From: JAHEFT01 sp963766195
GTDB taxonomy: Bacteria; Pseudomonadota; Gammaproteobacteria; Xanthomonadales; SZUA-36
DNA length: 64,000 nt
Direction of reading: 5' to 3'
NCBI GenBank assembly: GCA_963766195.1
Contig: CAVXYY010000005.1
Location: forward strand, 496,001 to 560,000
Shown here: piece by piece, positions 34,609-43,477 of the stretch
Layout: every line of letters begins with the position of its first letter
How positions within the stretch are numbered: the stretch's first letter is position 1
Position numbers and translations under genes: made by a program
The notes under the pieces: model-generated
Seen by the model: the letters and a program-made list of their open reading frames with translations, nothing else
Told to the model about the DNA's origin: nothing
The model's database searches: none

Positions 34609-36801
34609 ATGAAAACCGCGATATCACTGGCGCTCAGCGCAGTGTTTGTATTGGCCGTCGCCGGCTGTTCCAAAACCGATACCGATCAGGTCGCAGATTC
34701 AGCCTCCAAAAACGCAAGTGACGCCGCAAGTGAAACCGCAATGACCACAAACCCTGCCGAAGAAAATCCGTTTTTTGTTGAAAGCCCCTTGTACTTGCAC
34801 TATCCGCAATTCGATAAAATCAAGAACTCGGATTATGTGCCTGCTTTTGAGCTGGGAATGGCGGAAGAACTGGCGGAGATCGAGGCAATCGCCAACCAGT
34901 CCGAAGCGCCTACGCTCGACAACACGCTGATCCCGATGCAACGTTCGGGACAACTCCTCGAAAGGGTTGCCACGGTGTTTTTCGCCATGACGGGCGCCAA
35001 TACCAATGACGAACTGGAAAAAATCCGCAGTGAAATGGCGCCGAAACTTTCAGCGCACAATGACCAGATCCGGCTGAACAGCGAACTGTTTGCACGCGTC
35101 CAGGCACTCTACGAGCAGCGCGATGCAATTGAACTGGATCCGGAATCCTACCGGTTGATCGAAGAAACTTACAAAGACTTTGTTCGGGCAGGCGCGCTGC
35201 TTTCTGATGCTGACAAGGAAAAGCTCAGTGCGATGAACTCCGAGTTAGCCAGCTTGCAGACCTTGTTCAGTCAGAACGTACTTAACGAAGTCAATGCGTC
35301 CGCCGTGATCGTCGACAGCCGGGAAGAACTGGCGGGAATGCCCGAAACCAGTATTGAAGCGGCAGCCGAGGCGGCAAAATCGAAAGGCATGGAAGGCAAG
35401 TACCTCATCGCGCTGATCAATACTTCGCAGCAACCTCCGCTGGCCACGCTGGAAAATCGCGCACTGCGTCAGCGCATCATGGAGGCTTCGCTGGCTCGCG
35501 GAAGTCGCGGTGGAGAATTTGACAACCGCGCAACCCTGGCTCGCGTCGCGAAAATACGTGCCGAAAGAGCCCAGTTGCTGGGCTTCCCGAACCATGCGGC
35601 CTACGGTCTTGAAAACCAGACTGCAAAAACGACCGAGGCCGTTAACGAACTGCTTGCCAGCCTGGCGCCACCTGCCGTTGCCAATGCAGAACGCGAGGCC
35701 GCTGATATGCAGGCCATCATTGACGCCGAAGGCGGTGGCTTTGAGCTGGCCTCCTGGGATTGGGATTTTTACGCCGAAAAAGTGCGCAAGCAACGATACG
35801 ATTTTGACGAAACTCAACTGCGCCCTTACTTTGAAATGAATAATGTATTACAGAAAGGCGTTTTCTTTGCAGCCGGACAGTTGTACGGCATCACTTTCAA
35901 GGAACGGCACGATCTGCCGGTGTACCAGGAAGACGTCCGGGTCTTCGAGGTTATTGATGCCGATGGCTCAACACTGGGCATGTTCCTGCTGGATCCCTAC
36001 GCCCGTCCATCCAAACGGGGTGGCGCATGGATGAATTCCTATGTCGATCAATCCAATCTGATGGGCAGGAAGCCCGTAGTCGCCAACCACCTGAACATCA
36101 CCAAGCCGGCATCGCCGGATGAGCCTGTGCTGATGTCGCTTGATGAAGTGACAACGATGTTCCACGAATTTGGTCATGGGCTTCACGGCATGTTCTCCAA
36201 TGTCAAATACCCGAAATTTTCCGGCACTTCAGTGCCCCGCGACTTCGTGGAATTTCCATCGCAGGGTAACGAGATGTGGTCTGTCTGGCCGGAAGTGATC
36301 GAGAACTACGCCGTGCATTACCAGACCGGTGAACCCATGCCCCGGGAACTGCTGGACAAGTTGCTGGAAACACAAAAGTTCAACCAGGGTTACAAGACGA
36401 CGGAATACCTTGCGGCATCCTTGCTGGACCAGAAGTGGCACCAGTTATCGCCCGAGGAAGTGCCGGATGCTGACGACGTGCTGGATTTCGAAGCCAGGGC
36501 GCTCCAGGAAGCAGGCGTGGCGCTGGGCACTGTGCCGCCACGTTACCGCAGCACCTACTTCTCCCACATCATCGGTGGTTATTCAGCCGGTTACTACGCT
36601 TACATCTGGGCTGAAGTGCTGGATGCTGCTACGGTTAACTGGTTCAGGGAGAACGGTGGCCTGACGCGCGAGAACGGTGACCATTTGCGCCTCACGGTTC
36701 TGTCCCGTGGCGGCGCCGAGGACGCAATGGTCCTGTACAAAAATTTCAGCGGGGCGGACCCTGATATCCAGCCCCTGCTCGAACGGCGAGGCCTGAACTG
36801 A
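34609..36801 (+). CDS. M3-family peptidyl-dipeptidase lipoprotein (Dcp-like)
   Basis: 730 aa. RBS AAAGGAAG precedes ATG 34609. Lipoprotein signal with lipobox 'LAVAGCSK' (Cys20), then a Ser/Ala/Thr-rich linker (22-50). The catalytic zinc motif 'TTMFHEFGHGLHGMFS' places H519-E520-x-x-H523, and 'SQGNEMWSVWPEVIENYAVHY' supplies the third ligand region (E). 'PPRYRSTYFSHIIGGYSAGYYAYIWAEVLDA' is the Dcp C-terminal signature. Predicted to take dipeptides off C-termini in the periplasm, feeding peptide uptake. Cytosolic E. coli Dcp lacks the lipoprotein signal; periplasmic lipoprotein members are common in marine proteobacteria. Confidence 0.92.
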   Translation: MKTAISLALSAVFVLAVAGCSKTDTDQVADSASKNASDAASETAMTTNPAEENPFFVESPLYLHYPQFDKIKNSDYVPAFELGMAEELAEIEAIANQSEAPTLDNTLIPMQRSGQLLERVATVFFAMTGANTNDELEKIRSEMAPKLSAHNDQIRLNSELFARVQALYEQRDAIELDPESYRLIEETYKDFVRAGALLSDADKEKLSAMNSELASLQTLFSQNVLNEVNASAVIVDSREELAGMPETSIEAAAEAAKSKGMEGKYLIALINTSQQPPLATLENRALRQRIMEASLARGSRGGEFDNRATLARVAKIRAERAQLLGFPNHAAYGLENQTAKTTEAVNELLASLAPPAVANAEREAADMQAIIDAEGGGFELASWDWDFYAEKVRKQRYDFDETQLRPYFEMNNVLQKGVFFAAGQLYGITFKERHDLPVYQEDVRVFEVIDADGSTLGMFLLDPYARPSKRGGAWMNSYVDQSNLMGRKPVVANHLNITKPASPDEPVLMSLDEVTTMFHEFGHGLHGMFSNVKYPKFSGTSVPRDFVEFPSQGNEMWSVWPEVIENYAVHYQTGEPMPRELLDKLLETQKFNQGYKTTEYLAASLLDQKWHQLSPEEVPDADDVLDFEARALQEAGVALGTVPPRYRSTYFSHIIGGYSAGYYAYIWAEVLDAATVNWFRENGGLTRENGDHLRLTVLSRGGAEDAMVLYKNFSGADPDIQPLLERRGLN

Positions 36802-36807
36802 TTGAAA

Positions 36808-36834
36808 CGGGCCTGGCGATTACCGCCAGGCCCG
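36808..36834. terminator. Bidirectional 11-bp hairpin
   Basis: Perfect stem CGGGCCTGGCG / CGCCAGGCCCG with loop ATTAC between the peptidase (+) and cytochrome c (-) genes. Position between convergent genes supports a terminator; no T-run. Confidence 0.65.
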
Positions 36835-36841
36835 GCTCGCG

Positions 36842-37336
36842 TTACTGCGCCGGCGGCGGGCCGGGAAACACCACGACGGGCGTGGAAGGCTGCTGGCCGG
36901 GTGGAACATAATCCGGCGCCGGATCACCCAGCGGCTGAAGCTGCCGGACAAAGCTGTACACCGCGCGCAAGTCTTCCCCGGTCATCTGGTTCAGACTGAA
37001 AGAAGGCATGGGTGGCCGGGATCGGAGGTTGTGGGCGAAAGAGACCCATTCGTCTTCCGTCAATCGCGCCAGGCTCAATCGCAGGTTGGGCGCATAAGTC
37101 GTACCCCACGGACCCTGCCATCCCAAAGTATCGCCCTGCAGCCATTCAGATTCCGGCACCTGGCCGTTTTGCTGGGCATAGCCGGCCGTATGGCAATCGT
37201 TGCAGCCTGCGATTTTCACCAGGTAACGGCCCCGCTCCACGGATGCAGAAGACCCTGGTTCATCTCCATGCGCCCATGACGGGCCGAGAAGTACGCTCAA
37301 GGAAACAAGTGCTGCATAAGCCAGGTATCGGTTCAT
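36842..37336 (-). CDS. Periplasmic mono-heme cytochrome c
   Basis: 164 aa from ATG 37336. Sec signal MNRYLAYAALVSLSVLLGPSWA, then one heme site 'GCNDCHTAGYAQ' (CxxCH) near residue 45 and the Met-bearing 'PPMPSFSLNQMTGEDLRAVYSFVRQL', the distal ligand region of class I cytochromes. The Pro-rich tail (VPPGQQPSTPVVVFPGPPPAQ) is longer than usual. Likely an electron carrier or a detached cytochrome domain of a dehydrogenase; no dehydrogenase adjoins it. The start at 37378 of the longer frame has no signal peptide, so 37336 is preferred. Confidence 0.88.
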   Translation of the reverse strand: MNRYLAYAALVSLSVLLGPSWAHGDEPGSSASVERGRYLVKIAGCNDCHTAGYAQQNGQVPESEWLQGDTLGWQGPWGTTYAPNLRLSLARLTEDEWVSFAHNLRSRPPMPSFSLNQMTGEDLRAVYSFVRQLQPLGDPAPDYVPPGQQPSTPVVVFPGPPPAQ

Positions 37337-37472
37337 CCGGTCAGGACTCCTTGTGAGAAGGGAAAGAGATTCTGGCAAATTACCCGCAGTATGGAAATAG
37401 GCCGGAAGTTGGTGAACAATGAGCGATCAGTAACCCATACTAATTCTGTTGAATATATAGAGAGGAACCCAG

Positions 37473-38051
37473 ATGACTCGAGTTCGCCCCCAGAAATTCG
37501 TGCACGTTGTTTACCGGACCCGCCGCTTTGACCAGATGCTGGCCTGGTACCGGGACGTGTTCGACGCCAGAATCCAGCACCAGAACCCGGTCATGGCGTT
37601 CCTGACCTATGATGATGAGCATCACCGTTTCGCGTTTATCGACCTGGCTGCGCTACAGCCCGATAGCAGTGAGACCGCAAAGGACGGGCTGATCGGAGTT
37701 GACCATGTTGCCTATGCCTACGGTTCACTGGAGGACCTGTTCACGAACTACGAACAGCTCAAGGCTAAAGGCATCAAGCCTTACTGGTGCATCCACCACG
37801 GCGTGACGGTGTCCATGTATTACGCCGACCCGGATGGCAACCAGATGGAATTCCAGGTTGACGCTTTCGAGAGCAGCGAGGACTGCAACGACTTCTTGCG
37901 TGGTCCGATGTTTGCGGCTAACCCGGTCGGCGTTGAATACGATCCCGAGGACTGGCTGGCGCAAATGCGCGCCGGAAAGCCGGCTTCGGAATTCCTGGCG
38001 TACCAGGCGCACGGACCGGTGTCGCCGATTCGCGGCAAGCTGGGGGGTTGA
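37473..38051 (+). CDS. VOC-superfamily dioxygenase-like protein
   Basis: 192 aa, two beta-alpha-beta-beta-beta units of the glyoxalase/extradiol fold: 'KFVHVVYRTRRFDQMLAWYRDVFDA' and 'DHVAYAYGSLEDLFTNYEQLKAKGI' each open a module, with 'MYYADPDGNQMEFQVDAF' the closing Glu-bearing strand. His in HVVY, His in DHVAY and the Glu in EFQV could form the metal site of catechol-2,3-dioxygenase-like enzymes. RBS GAGAGGAA before ATG 37473. Aromatic or other substrate not predictable. It ends just before the FG-GAP gene, whose frame begins at the same stop. Confidence 0.82.
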   Translation: MTRVRPQKFVHVVYRTRRFDQMLAWYRDVFDARIQHQNPVMAFLTYDDEHHRFAFIDLAALQPDSSETAKDGLIGVDHVAYAYGSLEDLFTNYEQLKAKGIKPYWCIHHGVTVSMYYADPDGNQMEFQVDAFESSEDCNDFLRGPMFAANPVGVEYDPEDWLAQMRAGKPASEFLAYQAHGPVSPIRGKLGG

Positions 38052-38083
38052 AGCCTTTACTGCAAGCCTTAGAAGTGCAGCTT

Positions 38084-39643
38084 ATGACACCTGCTCTCAA
38101 CCAATACTTCCGCCGCATTCTTCCAATAGCGTGTCTGGCGATGGCCACTATGCCCCTGATGGGGGCAACAGCGCAGGCTCAACTTGAGCAGCAGGCCTAT
38201 GTAAAGGCATCGAATTCCGGTGATGAAGCGCGCTTCGGGTGGGCCACCGCCCTGGATGGAGACACCATGGTGGTCGCGGCTATGGGTGAGAAAAGCAATG
38301 CAACGGGCATCGATGGCAATCAGAACGACGCCTCGCTAAACTTCGCCGGGGCAGTTTTCGTGTACACCCGGAACAGCAATATCTGGGGACAGCAAGCTTA
38401 TATTAAGGCCTCGAACACGGAATCTGACGACCAATTCGGGTGGTCGGTAGATATTTCCGGCGATACGCTCGTTGTTGGTGCACCTGGGGAAGACAGCGCT
38501 GCTGCGGGCGTGAATGGCGACCAGAGTAACAACGCAGCTCCTTCTGCGGGCGCAGTTTACGTTTTCGTAAGGGAAGGAAATACATGGCGCCAACAGGCCT
38601 ATTTGAAGGCCTCCAATCCGGACAATCCTGACCGCTTTGGTACATCGGTTGCGATTCATGGCGATACTGTTGTCGTCGGCGCTCCGCAGGAAGCAAGCAA
38701 CGCTCAAGGTATTGACGGGGACCAAATCGACAACTCGTCGCTAGAGGCCGGTGCCGTCTATGTATTCAAGCGGGCTGGCGAATCCTGGACGCAACAGGCT
38801 TATATCAAGGCGTCCAACACTGATTCGGCCGATTTTGGTTACGCGCAGGACTCCTTTGGGCACTCCGTTGACATTTATAAAGACACGATCGTTGTCGGTG
38901 CTTACGGCGAAGCCAGCGCAGCCACCGGCATCAACGGCGACCAGGAAGATGAATCTGCCCCCCATGCCGGCGCTGTTTACGTGCTCGTCCAGCAGGCGGG
39001 ACAATGGAGCCAGCAGGCTTATATCAAGGCCTCCAACGCCGACGGCGGAGATGGTTTTGGCTATTCGGTGTCGATTCATAAGGATCAGTTGGTGGTTGGT
39101 GCATACATGGAGCCAGGCAGCGGAGTTGGCGTTGACGCGGACCAGTCAGACGATTCTTACACTGGGGCCGGAGCAGCGTACGCATTCAGCCGGCACGGCG
39201 AGGTCTGGACTCAGGATGCATACCTCAAGGCTTCGAACACGGGGGTGTGGGACTATTTCGGCCAGTCCGTCGCGACTTATGGAAACGCGATTATGGTCGG
39301 CGCCTGGAACGAGGACAGCAGCGCGACGGGCATTGACGGTAACCAGGATGACGATCTGGTTGAAAAATCATTTTTCGATGCTGGTGCGGCTTACCTGTTC
39401 CGCAAGAGTGGAAATGATTGGCGCCAGGACGCCTACATCAAGGCGTCGAATACCGGATGGAGTGACGCGTTTGGACAATCGGTGGCCATTTACGGTAACA
39501 CGCTGGCTGTGGGTGCCCAACTGGAGCACAGCGACGCAGACGGAGTCAACGGTGACCAAACCGATAACTCCCCGTTACTAGATTCAAAAACAGGTCAGGT
39601 CCGTTCAGCCAAACGTTCCTCCGCTTTCGGCCAGGCGTTGTAG
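38084..39643 (+). CDS. Secreted FG-GAP repeat protein, truncated last blade
   Basis: 519 aa. Signal peptide with cleavage near TAQA. Seven tandem blocks of about 60 residues follow the pattern QQAYIKASN-x-D-x-FG-x-S-V-x-I-x-GDT-VVGA ... GDQ-x-D-x-S-x-x-AGAVYVF (FG-GAP beta-propeller blades, each with an Asp-rich calcium-type loop such as 'GDQSNN' or 'GNQDDD'). Such propellers bind partners at the cell surface or outside. The final block stops after 'NGDQTDNSPLL' and is replaced by 'DSKTGQVRSAKRSSAF', unlike any blade, with the last 39 bases lying over the 3' end of the convergent FadB-like gene. This looks like a loss of the original C-terminus. ATG 38084 is chosen because a signal peptide follows it. 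Confidence 0.85.
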   Translation: MTPALNQYFRRILPIACLAMATMPLMGATAQAQLEQQAYVKASNSGDEARFGWATALDGDTMVVAAMGEKSNATGIDGNQNDASLNFAGAVFVYTRNSNIWGQQAYIKASNTESDDQFGWSVDISGDTLVVGAPGEDSAAAGVNGDQSNNAAPSAGAVYVFVREGNTWRQQAYLKASNPDNPDRFGTSVAIHGDTVVVGAPQEASNAQGIDGDQIDNSSLEAGAVYVFKRAGESWTQQAYIKASNTDSADFGYAQDSFGHSVDIYKDTIVVGAYGEASAATGINGDQEDESAPHAGAVYVLVQQAGQWSQQAYIKASNADGGDGFGYSVSIHKDQLVVGAYMEPGSGVGVDADQSDDSYTGAGAAYAFSRHGEVWTQDAYLKASNTGVWDYFGQSVATYGNAIMVGAWNEDSSATGIDGNQDDDLVEKSFFDAGAAYLFRKSGNDWRQDAYIKASNTGWSDAFGQSVAIYGNTLAVGAQLEHSDADGVNGDQTDNSPLLDSKTGQVRSAKRSSAFGQAL

Positions 39644-41683
39644 CAGGGCGCTGGCTGCCAGTCGTCCGCCCTCAGTGTGTCCCTGAATTCGACAAATCTT
39701 CTGGTAAATTCGGTCTACGCCGATCGTGTCTGCGTAGAACATCGGACCGCCGCGATGGGCTGGAAATCCATATCCGTAAAGATAGACGATATCGATATCT
39801 CCCGGGCGTTGCGCGATACCCTCTTCAAGGATACGGGCGCCTTCGTTGACCAGGGGATAAATGATCCGTTCGACGATTTCGTCGTCACTGAACTGCCGTG
39901 CCGGCATTCCCAGGATACTGGCTTCGGCCCGGATCATTGCTTCGACTTCGGGAGCGTCCAGCCGCTGACGGGTTTCAGGATCGTAGTTATAAAAACCCGC
40001 ACCGGACTTCTGCCCCAGTCGGCCCATCTCCACCAGTTGATCCGTCACGTGGTAGGAGGGGTGATCCGGCAGGTGGGGCAACGCCTGGCGTGCTTTGTAG
40101 CCCACGTCCATGCCTGCCAGGTCGATAACCGCCAATGGACCCATGGCCATGCCGAAGCGCTGCAATGCGCCGTCCACCTGGCCCGGGGTGGCGCCTTCGA
40201 GTAGCAGCATTTGCGCTTCGCGCATGTATCCTTCCAACATGCGGTTGCCGATAAATCCATAGCAAACCCGGGCGAGAACGGCGACTTTCCGGATGGTTTT
40301 CGCCAGTTTCATGACCGTCGCCAGCGCGTCTTCGACAGTCCTGGCGCCGCGGACCACTTCCAGCAGTTTCATCACGTTTGCCGGGCTGAAAAAATGCATG
40401 CCGAGCACATCCTGCGGCCGCGAGGTTACTGCAGCGATCGCATCGATATCCTGGTACGACGTATTACTGGCCAGGATCGCACCTGGCTTGCACACGGCAT
40501 CCAGTTTTCGGAAGACCTCGTACTTGATCTCCGGGTTTTCAAACACCGCTTCGATCACCAGGTCAGCGTCACCCAGGTCAGCATAAGAAGTGGTTCCACT
40601 GATCAGGCCCATGAAGTGGTCCATTTGTGCGGCGGTAAACCGGCCTTTGTTGACCGAGCGCTGATAATTCCTGCGGCATACGTCAATGCCGCGATCGAGC
40701 GCTTCCTGGTTGATTTCCAGCAGGGTAACCGGGATGCCGGCATTGGCAAAATTCATCGCGATGCCGCCACCCATCGTACCCGCGCCGATGATGCCGACTG
40801 ATTTGATGGTTCGCAGGGGCAAGTCTTTTGCCAGTCCCTCGATCTTCGAGGCCTGCCGTTCGGCAAAAAATGCGTGGCGCAAGCCGGCCGACTCCGGCGA
40901 CATCATCAGTTCCATGAATAACTTTCGTTCGATGGCTGATCCGGCAGCAAAGTCCATGGTGGTGGCAGCCTCCACGCAGTCAATGATGCGTTGCGGTGCG
41001 GGCAGGCCGCGGGTTTGCCGGCTGATCGCGGTGCGCATGTTCTCAAAGTAATCTGCGGGTAAATGTGAGGATTCAACCGGCAGGTCGGATGTACGCCTGG
41101 GGCCCGCCCCGGAATCGATCAGCTCACGGGCGTATTCCAGGGCGGCTTCCTGCAGCTTACCTTCAGCGATCCGGTCGATCAGCCCGGCTTTCAGCGCTTG
41201 CTCTGCACTGACCGGCTTGCCGTTGATCATCAGTTCCAGGGCGGCCTCAACACCGATCAGGCGAGGCGCCCACTGGGTCCCCCCCGCGCCGGGTAACAGG
41301 CCCAGGGAAACTTCCGGCAGGCCCAGTTTTGCCGAAGGCAGGGCCACGCGGTAATGACAGGCCATGGCGGTTTCCAGTCCACCACCCAGGGCGGTTCCAT
41401 GGATGGCCGCGATGACCGGGATCGGGCTGGACTCGATCCGGCTCAATACCTCGGGTAACCAGGGGTCGGCGGGTGGTTTTCCGAACTCGCTGATGTCAGC
41501 GCCGGCGATAAAGGTTTGCCCGGCGCAGATCAGCACGATGGCCTGGTTTTTTCCGTCAAGCGCGCGCTCCATCGCCGCGTGCAGTCCCGCCCTGACAGGC
41601 CGGGACAGGGCGTTCACGGGGGGATTGTCGACCGTGATCAACGCCACGGCGCCATGCTGCGAAAGGTTGACGGAAGAGGTCAT
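39605..41683 (-). CDS. FadB/FadJ-like enoyl-CoA hydratase / 3-hydroxyacyl-CoA dehydrogenase
   Basis: 692 aa. Crotonase half (about 1-190: 'AGQTFIAGADISEFG', 'AAIHGTALGGGLETAMACHYRVAL', 'EVSLGLLPGAGGTQWAPRLIG'), linker (about 190-290), NAD half ('SVGIIGAGTMGGGIAMNFANAGI' near 300, 'NTSYQDIDAI', 'GMHFFSPANVMKLLEVV') and two C-terminal 3HCDH domains ('CYGFIGNRMLEGYMREAQ'). It catalyses hydration and oxidation of beta-oxidation. It ends 39 bases inside the FG-GAP gene on the other strand, and lies upstream-facing beside a LysR gene. ATG 41683. Thiolase activity is absent here and supplied by the gene at 48853. Confidence 0.93.
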   Translation of the reverse strand: MTSSVNLSQHGAVALITVDNPPVNALSRPVRAGLHAAMERALDGKNQAIVLICAGQTFIAGADISEFGKPPADPWLPEVLSRIESSPIPVIAAIHGTALGGGLETAMACHYRVALPSAKLGLPEVSLGLLPGAGGTQWAPRLIGVEAALELMINGKPVSAEQALKAGLIDRIAEGKLQEAALEYARELIDSGAGPRRTSDLPVESSHLPADYFENMRTAISRQTRGLPAPQRIIDCVEAATTMDFAAGSAIERKLFMELMMSPESAGLRHAFFAERQASKIEGLAKDLPLRTIKSVGIIGAGTMGGGIAMNFANAGIPVTLLEINQEALDRGIDVCRRNYQRSVNKGRFTAAQMDHFMGLISGTTSYADLGDADLVIEAVFENPEIKYEVFRKLDAVCKPGAILASNTSYQDIDAIAAVTSRPQDVLGMHFFSPANVMKLLEVVRGARTVEDALATVMKLAKTIRKVAVLARVCYGFIGNRMLEGYMREAQMLLLEGATPGQVDGALQRFGMAMGPLAVIDLAGMDVGYKARQALPHLPDHPSYHVTDQLVEMGRLGQKSGAGFYNYDPETRQRLDAPEVEAMIRAEASILGMPARQFSDDEIVERIIYPLVNEGARILEEGIAQRPGDIDIVYLYGYGFPAHRGGPMFYADTIGVDRIYQKICRIQGHTEGGRLAASALLQRLAESGGTFG

Positions 41684-41775
41684 CGCTTGTCTCCGGGGGA
41701 AAACCCCAGTATGCCATGTCCCGATTTGAATTTACCCTTGCCCGCAGGCGGCTTTCCCTGCCCGGCTGATTCAAA

Positions 41776-42678
41776 TCAAGGACCGGGAAGAAGGCCCAGC
41801 AAAAGCGTCCGCATCCAGATGCTGGCCTGGTCCTGGTCGGCGCTCTTGTGCCAGTAAAGGTACTGGTCCAGTGTTTCCACGTTGAAGGGCATTTCAAAGA
41901 TTTTCATCGGGTACATGGCTGCCAGGTTTCTCGGCAGCGTCAGAGCCAGGTCGGTGGTTGACACGACTTGCGGCCCGGCCATGTAATTTTTCATCCGCAG
42001 CTTGATGTTCCTTGTGCGGCCCAGCATTTCCAGGGCGATGTCGACATGCCCCACGCCTTTGCGCCGGCCCGATACGTGGATGTGTTCCAGCTCGAGGTAC
42101 CGCTCCAGGGTCAGTTGCTGACCGGCTACCGGGTGATCCGGCCGCACCATGCAGACATAGCGTTCGGTAGCGAGGCGTTGGCGGCACAGTTGAGGGGTGG
42201 AGAACAGCGGGACGTCGAGTGCAAAATCCAGGCTTCCCGAGGACAGTTCTCTTTCCAGGTCCTTGCGCTGAACAGCGTAACACTCGATCGAAACCCCCGG
42301 CGCCAGCGTGGCGAGTTGCTGCATCAATTTCGGGACCAGGATGGCTTCGTCGTAGTCATGAACGCTGAACCTGAAGGTTTTTTGGGATGAGCCGGGAACA
42401 AACACCTCGCCTTCGTTCAGGCTGGTGTTGAGCAGGTGCAGCGCAGCCTTGATTGCCACGGAAATATTGTCGGCGACGGGTGTCGGGGCCATCCCCCGGG
42501 GCGTGCGCACAAAAAGCGGGTCATTGAAAACCTGGCGTAACCGCTTGAGGGCATTGCTGACGGCCGGTTGAGTGACAAATAGCACGCGGGATGCGCGCGT
42601 GAGATTGCGCTCGGTATAAATCGCATCGAAGACAAGAAACAGGTTCAGATCAACACTCGGGAGTCGCAATTGGATCAC
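41776..42678 (-). CDS. LysR-family transcriptional regulator
   Basis: 300 aa, GTG start at 42678. Winged HTH: 'VDLNLFLVFDAIYTERNLTRASRVLFVTQPAVSNALKRLRQVFNDPLFVRTPRGM' region (residues 8-65) with the helix-turn-helix 'LTRASRVLFVTQPAVSNALKRL'. The rest is the effector-binding domain of the NodD-like branch ('SFHDYDE' type start 'FSVHDYDEAILVPKLMQ'). It faces away from the phosphatase-acyl-CoA dehydrogenase operon, with 99 bases between and a 13-bp palindrome near its own start, so it probably controls that operon and itself. Inducer unknown. Confidence 0.9.
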   Translation of the reverse strand: MIQLRLPSVDLNLFLVFDAIYTERNLTRASRVLFVTQPAVSNALKRLRQVFNDPLFVRTPRGMAPTPVADNISVAIKAALHLLNTSLNEGEVFVPGSSQKTFRFSVHDYDEAILVPKLMQQLATLAPGVSIECYAVQRKDLERELSSGSLDFALDVPLFSTPQLCRQRLATERYVCMVRPDHPVAGQQLTLERYLELEHIHVSGRRKGVGHVDIALEMLGRTRNIKLRMKNYMAGPQVVSTTDLALTLPRNLAAMYPMKIFEMPFNVETLDQYLYWHKSADQDQASIWMRTLLLGLLPGP

Positions 42679-42681
42679 CTG

Positions 42682-42694
42682 ATATAAGTTATAT
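42682..42694. promoter_or_regulatory. Palindrome between LysR and the phosphatase operon
   Basis: ATATAAGTTATAT, a perfect inverted repeat with one central base, 4 bases upstream of the LysR GTG. The wider 42679-42777 stretch is AT-rich against the local background (TGAATAATAGAG, TATTTAAATAATAAA) and should contain both divergent promoters. A LysR-box assignment is a guess. Confidence 0.45.
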
Positions 42695-42777
42695 GAATAA
42701 TAGAGTATTTAAATAATAAATTGGATAAATATCAAACCGGAGTTTATTCTGAAAGTTGCATCAAAACGCGAAAATCC

Positions 42778-43458
42778 ATGTCCGAACTCTTCCTGGTACG
42801 CCACGCCCAAGCTTCCTTCGGTGAAGAGGACTACGATCGGCTATCGCCCCTGGGCCATCAGCAGGCGCGTTGGCTGGGCGAATATTTCAAGTTTCGTAAA
42901 CTGCGTTTCGACCACGTTATCTGCGGTGAAATGACCCGTCATCGCGAAACCCTCGAAGGTATTTGTTCCGGAATGGAACTCGATACTCCAAGCCAAAGCA
43001 CCCACGCCCAGTGGAACGAGTTTGATTTCGAGGCGCTCGTTACCGCCTATCTAGGGGATCATCCGGACGAGATACCCGCAGAGGGAGCAGCGCCATCGGA
43101 ATTTACGCAGATTCTGCACAATGCCCTGCAGGCCTGGGCGGATGGCCGCATCACAGCGGGTATCCCGGAAACCTGGAATGAATTTGAACAGCGCGTGCGC
43201 TCGGGGATGTCGAGAGCCACCAGCCTGGCCGCGAGCAGCAGCAAAATACTGGTGGTCAGTTCGGGCGGCGCCATTTCGATGGCCCTGAGGCAGGTCCTGG
43301 CGGCGCCGCCAGCCGCGATGATCCAGATGAATTTGCAGACCCGTAACAGCAGTTACAGCCACCTGTATTTCAAAAACGACATGATGCAGCTGGCGGGCTT
43401 CAACCACGTTCCGCACCTGGAACACCCGGACCGCAGCAACGCCGTGACCTACTACTGA
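42778..43458 (+). CDS. Histidine phosphatase family protein
   Basis: 226 aa from ATG 42778. 'ELFLVRHAQASFGEEDYDRLSPLGHQQARWLG' holds the RH phosphoacceptor motif, 'DHVICGEMTRHRETLEGI' the second Arg/His set and 'VVSSGGAISMALRQVL' the conserved SG-G motif of phosphoglycerate-mutase-like phosphatases (His normally in SHG is replaced by SSGG). The missing second His at SSGG may reduce activity. It precedes the acyl-CoA dehydrogenase gene by 19 bases and so starts the operon; a phosphatase beside an APH-like kinase suggests a phosphorylated intermediate. Confidence 0.85.
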   Translation: MSELFLVRHAQASFGEEDYDRLSPLGHQQARWLGEYFKFRKLRFDHVICGEMTRHRETLEGICSGMELDTPSQSTHAQWNEFDFEALVTAYLGDHPDEIPAEGAAPSEFTQILHNALQAWADGRITAGIPETWNEFEQRVRSGMSRATSLAASSSKILVVSSGGAISMALRQVLAAPPAAMIQMNLQTRNSSYSHLYFKNDMMQLAGFNHVPHLEHPDRSNAVTYY

Positions 43459-43477
43459 ACAGCGGAGGTTTTACAGC

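Noticed and set aside
38190..39560. CRISPR-like or DNA tandem repeat
   Set aside because: The roughly 180-base periodicity is coding: it corresponds to FG-GAP blades with variable third codon positions and no fixed repeat-spacer pattern.
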